Part shown: piece after piece, positions 34,828 through 44,451 of the stretch
Position numbering within the stretch: position 1 is the first letter of the stretch
How the letters are laid out: every line of letters starts with the position of its first letter
Assembly (NCBI RefSeq): GCF_000027225.1
Contig: NC_013892.1
Location: 1,240,001 to 1,304,000, forward strand
From: Xenorhabdus bovienii SS-2004
GTDB lineage: Bacteria; Pseudomonadota; Gammaproteobacteria; Enterobacterales; Enterobacteriaceae
DNA length: 64,000 bases
Direction of reading: 5' to 3'
Program-made: the position numbers and the translations under genes
Notes under the pieces: model-generated
The model's input: only the letters and a program-made list of their open reading frames with translations
What the model was told of the DNA's origin: nothing
Databases searched by the model: none

Positions 34828-35530
34828 TTTATCAATTTCACCGAGTATAAAGGTTCTAGAATTCCCTCATAATTTTTAATAACAATTTGAGGTAATCCTC
34901 CGGCTCCATGTTGAGGATTAGCCCTAACTATGCCAAATGCAGCTGGTGTATCTTCTAGAACTCGATAAGCCGTCATACCGGGTCTATATCCAAATTGTGG
35001 ATGAGGCATTACTTGTAAGCCTTTAAATACACCTTCTTGAGAAAATCCACTTCTTTCTATAGCACTAACTGTAGTATAAAAATTACCTTGTCCCGGAGCT
35101 CCAGCCATTAATATTGTATCTTTTTTTACCGTAATATCTTTAAAGCGATCAACACCGGGGTACTCTCCCTGCCCTTGCCAACTTCTAGCAAATTCTGATG
35201 GTGACTGAATAGATGCTGCTTTGACTTCAGATGTTGAAGATAATCCGTAAGGATCGACGAATTTCGAAGGATTGTGGACATATCCATATGGATTCACACC
35301 ACCCGCTAAATTCAGGGGATCGGGCAATATATACTGCGCCGTGTCCGGGGAGTAATAACGAAAACGATTATAATATAATCCGCTCTCTTCGTCCTCATAT
35401 TGCCCGCAGAACCGCAGATTACAGTTAACATGGAAATCCGGATTGTTAGACGCGATAACCTGCGATTTATCCGCTTTCCCCCATGTTGTTAGCCACTGTG
35501 TCCAGACCTGCATCCCCTGTTCGTTGAGCA
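34824..35530 (-). pseudogene. Orphan Rhs C-terminal cassette (core end plus toxin domain)
   Basis: Core homology starts abruptly at ~35530 (LLNEQGMQVWTQWLTTWGK) next to a cassette terminator; the only ATG is at 35513. It keeps the core end with the altered DPLNLAGGVNPYGYVHNPSK and DPYGL motifs, then a ~135-residue toxin. The toxin has DRFKDITVKKDTILMAGAPG, GNFYTT and GMTAYRVLEDTPAAFGIVRA followed by HGAGGLPQIVI; this order looks like the TNT-type NAD glycohydrolase fold, but I am not sure. It lacks the N-terminal Rhs shell, so it is likely a silent donor cassette that can replace the tip of a full Rhs gene by recombination. The toxin frame and immunity gene are intact. Confidence 0.7.
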
Positions 35531-35546
35531 GATCTTAAAAAGAACA

Positions 35547-35579
35547 AAGCTGGGAAGATCCCTGTGATCTTCCCAGCTT
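35547..35579 (-). terminator. Cassette hairpin terminator, copy 4
   Basis: Perfect 14-bp stem AAGCTGGGAAGATC / GATCTTCCCAGCTT with a 5-base loop, 13 bases after the stop of the 35592 immunity gene; T-rich on the minus strand beyond it. Confidence 0.75.
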
Positions 35580-35591
35580 AATTATCTATTG

Positions 35592-35801
35592 TTAACAATA
35601 GTAAAAATATATCTCTCTGATTAGATTACCGTCAACTTGTTCGACTGTCCTTGTCTTATATTCGTTGAAATCTGCCAATATTCCTTTTACTGGAACATTT
35701 TCTCGTTGGATATAAGTGTATAGCTCTTCTTTTTTTTCATTATCTGGCATGTACTTATCTACTAGATATGTAAGGTTTTTTCGCAGTTCTGTTTCTGTCA
35801 T
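35592..35801 (-). CDS. Immunity protein for Rhs1
   Basis: 69 residues, helical, acidic start MTETELRKNLTYLVDKYMPD. It starts 4 bases after the Rhs1 stop and is followed by the cassette terminator. No family recognised; assignment rests on tight coupling and the general rule that the gene after an Rhs toxin is its immunity gene. Confidence 0.7.
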   Translation of the reverse strand: MTETELRKNLTYLVDKYMPDNEKKEELYTYIQRENVPVKGILADFNEYKTRTVEQVDGNLIREIYFYYC

Positions 35802-35805
35802 ATAG

Positions 35806-38800
35806 TTACTCCGGAATGATAGTTACTTTATCGAAAGTAACAGGAAGATTTTTTTCTATAGGAAGCAACTGTACAGCTCCTCCCTTACCGTATTGAGGAT
35901 ATGCACTAGTAAATAGTTCCAATCCTGGACCTTTATCACCGTTAGCAAGAGGAACCTTTACTTGAGGAACACCATTTTTATAAAGCTGCAATGTATCAAA
36001 TTTGCCTAGCAACCGAGCATCACTCCAAGAGTCAGGATTACCTTTTTCATAAAATATTTGATAGGCATCTCTGGCTTCATGACCTGATTTATATTTTGTG
36101 TATCCAAAGTAACTTAACGGCGCAGATTTTTTTTCTATTGTCATAGCAGCATATGGCCCTTCGCTGTTCATATATCTATATGCAGTCGAAGGCATAGTTG
36201 CACTAGGTCCATCTGGTCCGACATAAAAATCAGGTTTACTTGCAACCTGTGAAGTCCCACTCAGCCCATACGGGTCGACAAGTTTTGAGGGATTATGCAC
36301 ATACCCATACGGATTTACCCCGCCCAATAACCCGATCGGGTCAGGCGAAATGTACTGCGCGGTCTCCGGCGAGTAATAACGATGAAAATTATAATACAAC
36401 CCGCTCTCTTCATCCTCATATTGCCCGCAGAACCGCAGGTTACAGTTAACATGATAATCCGGATTATTGGAGGCGATGACCTGCGATTTATCCGCTTTTC
36501 CCCATGTTGTCAGCCGCTGTGCCCAGACCAGTACCCCTTCTTCGGACAACATTTCGCGCGGCGTACCCTGATGGTCACTGATAATATAGTGTAGCTTGCC
36601 TTTTTCAAAGCGGGCTGACGGCGTTAATGAACCGGGTTCATATAACCAACGGATACGTTGATCTTCCACTGGTGTGCCATCGGCGTAAATCGGCACTTCT
36701 TCGATAAGCTGATCGCCGCTCCACAGATATTCCTGCCCCATAATAGCATCGGATCTTGGCGCTAAATCCGGTTTACCTGCCAGCCACAACTGCAAATTAG
36801 CGGCGGTCAGTTCACCATCGTGAACCTTCAGTTTACGGGTTCGTCGCCCAAAAGCATCGTAGCGATAATGCCAGCGTGAGCCATCCGGAGTTTCACAATG
36901 GGTGAGCTGGTTTTGTGTATCCCAACGGTAGCGCCAGATTTGCGGGCGGAAGCCATCACGGTGTTCGGTCTTTTCCACCAGACGTCCATTATCATCATAA
37001 CGATAATGGATATTCCCCTGCTGTACCACTCGTCCGGCTTTCTGGTGCTGGGTAATTTGCTCCATCGCGCCATAGGCATCAACCGGCAGATGCTGGCTCA
37101 GGTTGCCGTTGGCATCATAGTTAAACTGCTCTTCATGCGGTCGCGCACCCTCGAACAGGGTATGCAGTATTTGGTCGTTGGTATTGTAACGGTAACGGGT
37201 TTGCCCCCAGCGGCTGTCGTCAATCACCCGCACATTATGGGCGCGGTCATATTGCCAGCTCCGGTTGACCGCAGAGGCTTGTGGCGGAAAATGCGGGTCA
37301 CTTTGTGCCAGCGTTTCCCTGAAGAATTGGGTAGCCTGCCCTGCTGACTGATGCGATAGCAATCCGGTCGCGGTATAGCGGCTGGCAAGAATAAATCCGT
37401 GGGCACTTTCCCGCACCGTTTCCCGCCCCAGAACATCATGCTGGAAGGTCAGTGGTGCATGTTGGTTGAGCTGAAAGTGGTTCAGTGCACCCATCTGGTT
37501 GTAACCAAAATGTAGGGTATTGCCCTCCACACTTTCACTGACGGGACGCCCGGTCAGCTCATCCCATTTTCTCGTGATTTCCCGCCCGTTGATACGTTCG
37601 CAGGTTGGCAACCCGGTGGTTTTGTCATACTCATACTCATACTCGACGATGGCATCGGCATTAGTGGCTTTCACTAATTGATACCGTTTGTTGTACTCGT
37701 AAGTGGTGGTGTTTTTAAGCACCCGTTGGTTTTCTTCCGGCTGCCAGCTTTCCTGTTTGACCAGCAAACCTGCGGCGGAATAGTGCCAGCGAAGTTGCTG
37801 GCCATCGGGGTATTGAGTCAGTGTACGGCGTCCCAGTTTATCGTACTGATATTCGAGGGTACGTCCGGTAAAATCGGTTTCCCGGATGATCTGACCCGCG
37901 GCATCCCGCTCATAACGATAAGTTTCCCCCGTGGAGGTGGTGACCGAATTCAGACGGGTCAGACGGTCATAGCCAAAGTGCAGGATAGTGCCATCCGGTC
38001 GGGTAACCTGATTGAGCAGATCAAAAGCGCCGTATTGATAACGGGTTGTGCGGCCTTCCCCGTCAGTGGCGGCTACCACGCGCCGTTCACTGTCATATCT
38101 CAGTTGCTGGGTAACACCATCCGGCAATTCAACTTCAGTCAGGCTGCCGTTAAGGCTGGCATGATCATCGCTATAGCGGTAGTGCGTCTGCTGTTTGAGC
38201 GCATCGGTGAACTGGCGCAAACGCCCCAGTGCATCCAGTTGCAGGCCGGTAGTTTCGCCATCCGGTGTCATCACGGCGGCCAGCCGTTGTTTCTCGTCAT
38301 AGGCATAGTGCCACTGGCGGCCATCCGGTAACAGACGCTGGCGCAATTCGCCCTGCGTGCCATACTGGTATGCTTCCTGATGACCCAGTGGGTGGGTCAG
38401 CGCAGTCAGGTTGCCCTGCTCATCATAGTGAAGTTGCCAACGTTCGCCGGTCGGCAGTACACTTTCGATAAGCTGTCCATGCTCGTTATAACCGTAAGCA
38501 AAGGTATCGCCGGTTGGCAATTTCACTTCGGTCAATGCACCGTCAGGGTTGTAATCAAAGGCAGTCATCTGCCCCAGCGGGTCGCTTTCCCACATCAGCA
38601 GGCTGTGACGCCACTGACGGCGGGTAATACGCCCCAGTGGATCAACTTCCCGTATCACCAATCCGTTCGGGTCGTAGTGGTAGTGGGTTTCACCCCCTTC
38701 GCCATCCAGATAGGTGGTAATGCGGGCGTTGTCATCATAGCGGAAACGGTCATGCCAGTAGCCGCTGGGAGAGGTGGTGCTGAGTACCCGACCGCGCTCG

Positions 38801-40404
38801 TCATAGGTTATCGTCAGGTCAGTCTGGTCGGTATCATGCCAGCGGATCATCCGCCCCTGCACATCATATTCATGCCACAGGTGGTTGTGCTGGAAAGCAT
38901 CACACTCGTTCAGATAGCCCTGTGAGTCATATTGACAGGTCAACAGACATTGCTCAGCAGGCTGGCCTTCGCGGTTTTCCTGCATCGTGATCGTGTTAAG
39001 CCGGCCGTCCAGATAATGCAGGCTTAACCGCAGGCCGTCATTGCGGGTGACGGCCGTCAGTTGCGACTGCTTATCGTAGATAAAATCAATCCGGTTCTGA
39101 CGCCGGTCAGTGATAGCAGACAATTTTCGTGTGTTGCCTGAAATCGGGCTGAAATGGTACGTCAACTGGGCGCGGCGGTCGGTCAGGCACAGTTCGCCGG
39201 TCAGTTCTCCCGTCAGCAGGCAATGGGGAAGATTACGGTTACGGGACAAGACCCGGTTATCCGGTGTGGCATAGTCGTAGATAACGCCATCGGTATGGGT
39301 ATAGTGCACTTCCCCCTGACTGATAACCAGTTTCAGTGACCAGTCATCCGCCCATTTGGCACCAAACAGGCCGTGTAAATCCGCCGTGGAGCGGTAGGTT
39401 CGGCTGAGGTTTATTGGCAACAACCCCGGAATGGCGAGAACCGGCCAGACTTGCAGGAAATCGCCGGTGGCCATATCGACCGGATCGCCCTCTGTACTGG
39501 ACAGTTCGTTGTCATTGCCCTTTTTTTTGCCGGATGAGGTGGCGTTATCGACAGGCTTTTCTGTTGTGGGTTTGACTTCCGTTTTCGGGGATGTCGCGGG
39601 TTTTTCTTTGATTATAGCCCCAGCGGCAGGGTTGGCGTTTTTAGCCGCCTGTGTACTGGCTTCTACGACCTGTGCTGCCTCACGGGATTTTGTCGCCAGT
39701 GCACCAGCTTCTGCCACTTTCGCGATTTCGGTTGCTTTAGTCACTGAGCCTGCAGTACCCGCACCTTTTGTCGGGCCGATAAGCATGACAATATCAGCGG
39801 TTGTGCCGCCAGTACGTTGTCCGGGTGTGTCCAGTGTCATCTTGTACTCGTCAAGATTAAACTGTTTGGCATTCGTGCGGCCGGCATCGGCGACTTCGCC
39901 TATCACTTTAGCCTGTTTTTCGGTGTCAGGGTTGCCAAATACTTTCCCCCAGAAAGCTAACGAACGGGCCGATTCGTCCGCTTCACGAGCTGAGTTCAGC
40001 ATTCCGCCCTTAATGGCCATTTCGCCCAGCCCCACGGCGGTATTACTGACGGTTTTGGCAATGCCTTTCTGCTGTTCAATCGGATCCCATCCGCTTACGG
40101 TTGACAGGTCTTGTTTTGTTTCTTTGGCTTTGTCTACGGCAGCGTTTCCTAACGCTTTTCCCATCGTTTTCAGCGTTTCCCATGCACTCATTTCGGGTTT
40201 GCTTTCCGGTATCACCACCGGATTCGCCTCATGGGGCGGACTCGCCCCCTGTGGTGCCTGACCGATGATTTTACCCAGCGTGTTGCCCTCACCAGTCGGG
40301 CTGTCACTGCGTGGTTTTGATGGTAAGGCCGCATTGGGTTGTGGCGGAACGTATTCGCCCGTTTCTGACGAGACGTCCTCTCGGTTAGCTTTATCTTCTG
40401 ACAT
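35806..40404 (-). CDS. Rhs polymorphic toxin 1 (T6SS cargo)
   Basis: 1532 residues. Residues 1-~305 are an Ala/Lys-rich helical N-terminal region; ~306-390 hold the DUF6531-type start (GDPVDMATGDFLQVWP); YD repeats run to ~1300 and the core ends with DPIGLLGGVNPYGYVHNPSK and DPYGL near 1381, where the shell cleaves off the toxin. The C-terminal ~150 residues (PSTAYRYMNSEGPYAAMTIE, YFGYTKYKSGHEARDAYQIF, YGKGGAVQLLP) are unlike those of Rhs2. The tip may belong to the ADP-ribosyltransferase-like toxins, but this is weak. The gene follows PAAR, DUF2169 and a broken VgrG; its own immunity gene is next. Its core is nearly identical to Rhs2. Confidence 0.9.
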   Translation of the reverse strand: MSEDKANREDVSSETGEYVPPQPNAALPSKPRSDSPTGEGNTLGKIIGQAPQGASPPHEANPVVIPESKPEMSAWETLKTMGKALGNAAVDKAKETKQDLSTVSGWDPIEQQKGIAKTVSNTAVGLGEMAIKGGMLNSAREADESARSLAFWGKVFGNPDTEKQAKVIGEVADAGRTNAKQFNLDEYKMTLDTPGQRTGGTTADIVMLIGPTKGAGTAGSVTKATEIAKVAEAGALATKSREAAQVVEASTQAAKNANPAAGAIIKEKPATSPKTEVKPTTEKPVDNATSSGKKKGNDNELSSTEGDPVDMATGDFLQVWPVLAIPGLLPINLSRTYRSTADLHGLFGAKWADDWSLKLVISQGEVHYTHTDGVIYDYATPDNRVLSRNRNLPHCLLTGELTGELCLTDRRAQLTYHFSPISGNTRKLSAITDRRQNRIDFIYDKQSQLTAVTRNDGLRLSLHYLDGRLNTITMQENREGQPAEQCLLTCQYDSQGYLNECDAFQHNHLWHEYDVQGRMIRWHDTDQTDLTITYDERGRVLSTTSPSGYWHDRFRYDDNARITTYLDGEGGETHYHYDPNGLVIREVDPLGRITRRQWRHSLLMWESDPLGQMTAFDYNPDGALTEVKLPTGDTFAYGYNEHGQLIESVLPTGERWQLHYDEQGNLTALTHPLGHQEAYQYGTQGELRQRLLPDGRQWHYAYDEKQRLAAVMTPDGETTGLQLDALGRLRQFTDALKQQTHYRYSDDHASLNGSLTEVELPDGVTQQLRYDSERRVVAATDGEGRTTRYQYGAFDLLNQVTRPDGTILHFGYDRLTRLNSVTTSTGETYRYERDAAGQIIRETDFTGRTLEYQYDKLGRRTLTQYPDGQQLRWHYSAAGLLVKQESWQPEENQRVLKNTTTYEYNKRYQLVKATNADAIVEYEYEYDKTTGLPTCERINGREITRKWDELTGRPVSESVEGNTLHFGYNQMGALNHFQLNQHAPLTFQHDVLGRETVRESAHGFILASRYTATGLLSHQSAGQATQFFRETLAQSDPHFPPQASAVNRSWQYDRAHNVRVIDDSRWGQTRYRYNTNDQILHTLFEGARPHEEQFNYDANGNLSQHLPVDAYGAMEQITQHQKAGRVVQQGNIHYRYDDNGRLVEKTEHRDGFRPQIWRYRWDTQNQLTHCETPDGSRWHYRYDAFGRRTRKLKVHDGELTAANLQLWLAGKPDLAPRSDAIMGQEYLWSGDQLIEEVPIYADGTPVEDQRIRWLYEPGSLTPSARFEKGKLHYIISDHQGTPREMLSEEGVLVWAQRLTTWGKADKSQVIASNNPDYHVNCNLRFCGQYEDEESGLYYNFHRYYSPETAQYISPDPIGLLGGVNPYGYVHNPSKLVDPYGLSGTSQVASKPDFYVGPDGPSATMPSTAYRYMNSEGPYAAMTIEKKSAPLSYFGYTKYKSGHEARDAYQIFYEKGNPDSWSDARLLGKFDTLQLYKNGVPQVKVPLANGDKGPGLELFTSAYPQYGKGGAVQLLPIEKNLPVTFDKVTIIPE

Positions 40405-40415
40405 GGTTTCCTTCC

Positions 40416-40772
40416 TTATGCGCCATTCATCCAGAATTCATCTCCGTGGCGCAGTACCAGTTTATTGCCGGCCCGGACGGTTTTTGTATGCGCTTTGGGA
40501 TGGCATTTCGCCCCCACCGTGCCACTCTTAATCCCGTTGGCCACGCCCGGCTGGTCGCCGAGAGTTGTCGGCACAAAGCTCTGGGCAAATACCACTACGG
40601 GTTGGCCATTGGCGCGTACCGATTTCACGGGGGCGTCACTGCCTGCCAGTTTCGCAATGACCGGATACGGGATCGGCGGTGTTGACGCGCCCATCGGGGT
40701 TTTGCACACGTCGGGCAACATGCCGATGATCAGCCATTCACCTGCGGTGCGGGCGATGTAATTATCAGCCAT
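40416..40772 (-). CDS. PAAR-like protein (DUF4150), copy A
   Basis: 118 residues from MADNYIARTAGEWLIIGMLP (ATG at 40772, inside the end of the DUF2169 gene). CKTPMGASTPPIPYPV and the GVANGIKSGTVGAKCHPKAH segment are the DUF4150/PAAR-like fold that sharpens the VgrG spike and links the Rhs cargo. Nearly identical to copy B at 49833. Confidence 0.88.
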   Translation of the reverse strand: MADNYIARTAGEWLIIGMLPDVCKTPMGASTPPIPYPVIAKLAGSDAPVKSVRANGQPVVVFAQSFVPTTLGDQPGVANGIKSGTVGAKCHPKAHTKTVRAGNKLVLRHGDEFWMNGA

Positions 40773-41982
40773 CCGTTTTTTCCTCTTCCAGTGGTGCCAG
40801 ATTGAGCAAGGGGGCATCCGGGTTGATTTCAAACCGGGTTTCAGCCACTCGCACGGGCAGTGAGGCTTTGAAACTCAGTCGGCAGGTCATGTGCAGCGTC
40901 CTTGCCTCGCTGTTGATAATTAACGTATCCATACGCATCGGCACGGGCAGTAATATGCCGTTGTGCATTCGCAGCAGAATAAACGGACGGTGTCCCGGCA
41001 GATTGACGTGCAGTTCACCATCAGGCGTCAGGCCGCTTAACGTGATGGCAATATCCGTGTCCGGCCAGTCAATTTGCTGGTCTGTTGGTGCGCCGTTCCA
41101 GTAGCCAAAGTCAAAATCTTTTGGCAGGTAAGGATGTCGATGTGCCAGCCAGTCGGCATCATAAGTGCCGGCAAGCTGGCGGCGGGGTAGCCACGGACGG
41201 CCGATAAAGCCCATGCCTTGTGGCTGGCAGGCGGGTGTATCAGGCGCCAACGCTCCATCCAGTTGAGTGGTAAAATGCTGCGCGGTGAACGGGGCATCCG
41301 GTCGGGTAATACGGAGGGCAGGGTAACGGGTCAGTTGTTTGGCCTGCGCATACCACGGCGTGATAAATCCCATCCCCAGCGGGTTGCTTTCACACACGGC
41401 ATGAGCAACAGGAGCGTTTTCCCCGTCTGGATGTTGCCGGCGCTGTTCCGGTGTCAGCCGGTCACGTTCTTTCAGGTGTTCGCTCGCTTTATCATCTGCT
41501 TGGATTTTGCATTCACCGCCAAAGGCATAGCGATAATCCAGCGGCAGTGTTGAAAACGGTTTCGGGTCGGTCAGTTGCCACTGACCGCCAGCATCACGAA
41601 TAAATTCCCGTTCACCGGTTACGGTCAGGGTTTTGTCGAGCAGGGTCTGGCCCTGTTTGCTCTTTACCCGCAGCCGTACAGGAAACTCAGTACAGGGTCG
41701 GTTATCCGGCGCATACGCCGTGCCGTTGACAATCACGTCACAGCGTGGTTTAAACGGGGCAAGATCACTCTCCTGCAACACCTGTGAGGCATTCATCTGT
41801 TCACGGTATTCATCCTGTAAACACAGGCGCGGCGCGGGCAGTAATTCAGCACTGTATTCCCCTTGTCCGACAGGCAATAGCTGGTAGCCGATTTTTATGA
41901 CCGCCACGTGGTGCTCCACATCCTCAACATCCAGCATTGAATAGTTCATCACCGCAAAGGGGGTCAGGTTACGAAATTCCAT
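40765..41982 (-). CDS. DUF2169 T6SS adaptor/chaperone, copy A
   Basis: 405 residues: MEFRNLTPFAVMNYSMLDVE start and GMGFITPWYAQAKQLT, GMGFIGRPWLPRR repeats are typical of DUF2169 proteins encoded between VgrG and PAAR/Rhs effectors; they help load the cargo on the spike. It overlaps the PAAR gene. Nearly identical to copy B, differing at a few residues. Confidence 0.88.
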   Translation of the reverse strand: MEFRNLTPFAVMNYSMLDVEDVEHHVAVIKIGYQLLPVGQGEYSAELLPAPRLCLQDEYREQMNASQVLQESDLAPFKPRCDVIVNGTAYAPDNRPCTEFPVRLRVKSKQGQTLLDKTLTVTGEREFIRDAGGQWQLTDPKPFSTLPLDYRYAFGGECKIQADDKASEHLKERDRLTPEQRRQHPDGENAPVAHAVCESNPLGMGFITPWYAQAKQLTRYPALRITRPDAPFTAQHFTTQLDGALAPDTPACQPQGMGFIGRPWLPRRQLAGTYDADWLAHRHPYLPKDFDFGYWNGAPTDQQIDWPDTDIAITLSGLTPDGELHVNLPGHRPFILLRMHNGILLPVPMRMDTLIINSEARTLHMTCRLSFKASLPVRVAETRFEINPDAPLLNLAPLEEEKTDG

Positions 41983-41997
41983 CTCAATCCGTCCTTT

Positions 41998-43990
41998 CTA
42001 GTTCAGGTCAATGTCTTTGCCGGTGATTTGCACCGGGCCGCTGGCCTCAAACTTAAACTCACTGCCCTGAAGGGTGATACGTCCGGCACTGTCCATACGT
42101 AACACACTTGCTCCGCAGCGTAGCTCGATCACATCGCCAGTTGTGATGGAAAGGGTATTGTTGATGGTTTCTATCTTGTGGGTACCGACCTCGATAATGT
42201 AGTCCTTGCCAGTGATCAGTTTGCGCACTTCCTTCACTGTTTCCGTGCTGTTGAGCGTAACCGTTTCTTCTTTGTTCTCATTGACCGTGATGGTCTGGTT
42301 TTTCTCCACGGTTTCGCTGTGGTTGGCGAGCACATGGGTATCCCGGTTATTGAGCACCTTGGTGTACATGTCTTTCTGCGCATGCAGTGACAGCAGTTCG
42401 CTGCCCTTGGCATCCTCAAACAGCAGTTCGTTGTAGCCCTGTCCCTTGTGAGTTTTGGAGCGGAACGCCATCTGGGTTTTGCTGCCCGGCAAGGCCCCCG
42501 GCGGGATGTTGCTGGCATGGTAAGTCCGCCCGGTCACTATCGGCTGGTCGGGGTCGCCGTGCAGGAAGTCCACCACCACTTCCTGTCCGATACGTGGGAT
42601 GGCCAGCATGCCCCAGCCTTGCCCTGCCCACGGTTGAGTTACCCGTATCCAGCAGGAACTCTGGTCGTTGGATTTGCCATAGCGATCCCACGGGAATTGC
42701 AGACGTACCCGTCCATATTGGTCACAGAAGATTTCTTCGCCGGCCGGGCCGACCACCTTAGCGATTTGTGGGCCATCAACCACCGGTTTGGACAGCGGTG
42801 CCGGGCGCCAGTTCTGATTCTGGCGGATGAAATAGAAGTGGCTGTGCAGCGTGGTGCCTGCGCCGTCGGTTGCTGTCTCCAGTGCACCCGGCTGGCTGCC
42901 GCTGTGGCTGGTGGAGATGGTCTGCCATGACTGGTTCAGGTCTATCCGTGGATGATTATTCAGGATAAACAGTTTACCCGGCTGTAGCGCTATCGCATTG
43001 CCGCTGCCCTGTCCGGTCACCGCGTCGCTGCGCAGCGCCTCCAGCCGGTAGCGGGTAAAATCCTTGCCATGCGCCTCGTCTTTGAAGCGGCCGGGGTAGT
43101 CGTAGTGCTCGTAGTACAGTTGTTGCAGATTTTCATCCCGCATCTGCTGGTGAAATTCCGCCGGCCATGCCGGGTTCTTGAAAGTGTAATCCTTAAGCTG
43201 TACCTGAGCCGGCCGTACTTGTGCGCTGCATGTCAGGCTGCTGATGGCAGGTTCACCCACGGTGTTGACTTCACCGGGCTGATAAGGGATGACTATGCCC
43301 GGCGGCACAGAACCACAGTCATCGGCAAAGACCAGCGTGTTGCGCCCGTTACTGCATTCGAAGAAGTAGAAAATACCCTCTTCCGCGGTTAACCGTTGCA
43401 GGAAGGCAAAGTCACTTTCCTGATACTGCACGCAGAATTCGCGCGCGGGATGAGGATGGCGCAGGCTGAAGATCACATCGCGGATGCTGTGTTCTTTCAG
43501 GAGGGCGGTGATGATGGTGGCGATATCCTGCTGCTGGAAAATACGTGAGTTCTGTCTCAGGGTCGTGCGCCACAGATCCGGCCGGATAGTCATCTGGTAG
43601 GTGGTCTGGTGCAACCCGGTATTACCCTGCTCAAAGCGGGAAACGATCCCCGTGATGCTGCGTTGTTCGATACCGTTTTGCAGAATGGTCAGCGTGGCGG
43701 TGCGATCCAGTACGGCCGGAAAGTCGATAACCTGATTGAGCAGGTCAAACGCGCCGTAAGTGTAGCGGGTGGTACGGCCTTCACCGTCAGTGACTGCCAC
43801 CACACGGCGCTCACTGTCATAGGCCAGTTGTTGTGTGGTGCCATCCGGCAGTTCAACATCGGTCAGGCTGCCGCCGTTAAGGCTGGCATGGTCGTTGCTG
43901 TAACGATAGTGAGTCTGTTGCTTCAGGGCATCGGTGAGTTGGCACAGGCGTAAGTTACCATGTGTGCCGTATTGGTATTTTTCTTTGTGC
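41998..43990 (-). pseudogene. Chimeric Rhs-fragment::VgrG (VgrG copy A, 5' end lost)
   Basis: From IDFPAVLDRTATLTILQNG onward the frame is nearly identical to the last ~575 residues of VgrG copy B. Its first ~153 residues are missing and replaced in frame by ~85 residues of Rhs YD-repeat sequence (THYRYSNDHASLNGG, YGAFDLLNQV). The junction is at about 43728-43733, at a shared TAACC. The Rhs part itself has an internal deletion and diverges from both Rhs1 and Rhs2. The open frame continues to 44055 antisense to the XRE gene, with no proper start signal. Without the N-terminal gp27-like half it is unlikely to form a spike, although the beta-helix end is complete. Confidence 0.8.
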
Positions 43991-43998
43991 CCCAATGG

Positions 43999-44364
43999 AT
44001 GGCAGCAGCAACAGAGAAGAAATTTGCACAACGCTTGCGGGAACTGCGCAGACAAAAAGGCCTCTCCCAGTCAGAGCTGGGCAAGCTGGCTGAACTCCAT
44101 TACACCCACATTGGCCGTTTTGAGCGTGGCACTTCACGACCGGGCAGCGACACCTTAAAACGTCTGGCGGACGTGCTGGATGTGACCAGTGATTATCTGC
44201 TGGAAGGGGCAGAGACCGACGCGGCGAAAGCCCGGTTTGAGGACAGGGAACTGCTGCGGCAGTTTCAGGCGGTGGAACAGTTACCGGAGGAAGACAAGGA
44301 AGTGATTAAGAAGTTGTTGGATGCCTTTTTAACCAAGAAACAGTTACAGGCACTGGCAAGATAG
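43999..44364 (+). CDS. XRE-family regulator
   Basis: 121 residues from MAAATEKKFAQRLRELRRQK (ATG at 43999). Helix-turn-helix GLSQSELGKLAELHYTHIGR with DTLKRLADVLDVTSDYLLEG, followed by a helical dimerisation tail. It lies directly at the edge of the Rhs fragment, so its native promoter may have been lost. It precedes the SymE gene by 87 bases and may regulate it or belong to the Rhs island. Confidence 0.8.
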   Translation: MAAATEKKFAQRLRELRRQKGLSQSELGKLAELHYTHIGRFERGTSRPGSDTLKRLADVLDVTSDYLLEGAETDAAKARFEDRELLRQFQAVEQLPEEDKEVIKKLLDAFLTKKQLQALAR

Positions 44365-44451
44365 ATAAAAAGCACCCGTTGATTTAACGCGGGGATGAAG
44401 TGCGACCAACACTTCACCCTCGCTCACCACAAGCAACTAGATAGGAGTTGA

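Larger units (their letters stand above)
36250..43728 (-). repeat. Tandem duplication unit, left copy (VgrG'-DUF2169-PAAR-Rhs core)
   Basis: Gene by gene nearly identical to 45675-53145. The offset is exactly 9417 bases for the Rhs start, PAAR, DUF2169 and VgrG ends. Homology stops at the VgrG junction on the right and at the DPYGL boundary of Rhs on the left. Confidence 0.85.

Noticed and set aside
39431..40261. Long plus-strand ORF (276 codons), and its twin at 48848-49678
   Set aside because: Antisense to the Rhs N-terminal region, duplicated only because the Rhs gene is duplicated; low-complexity Ser/Ala/Pro translation and no ribosome site.
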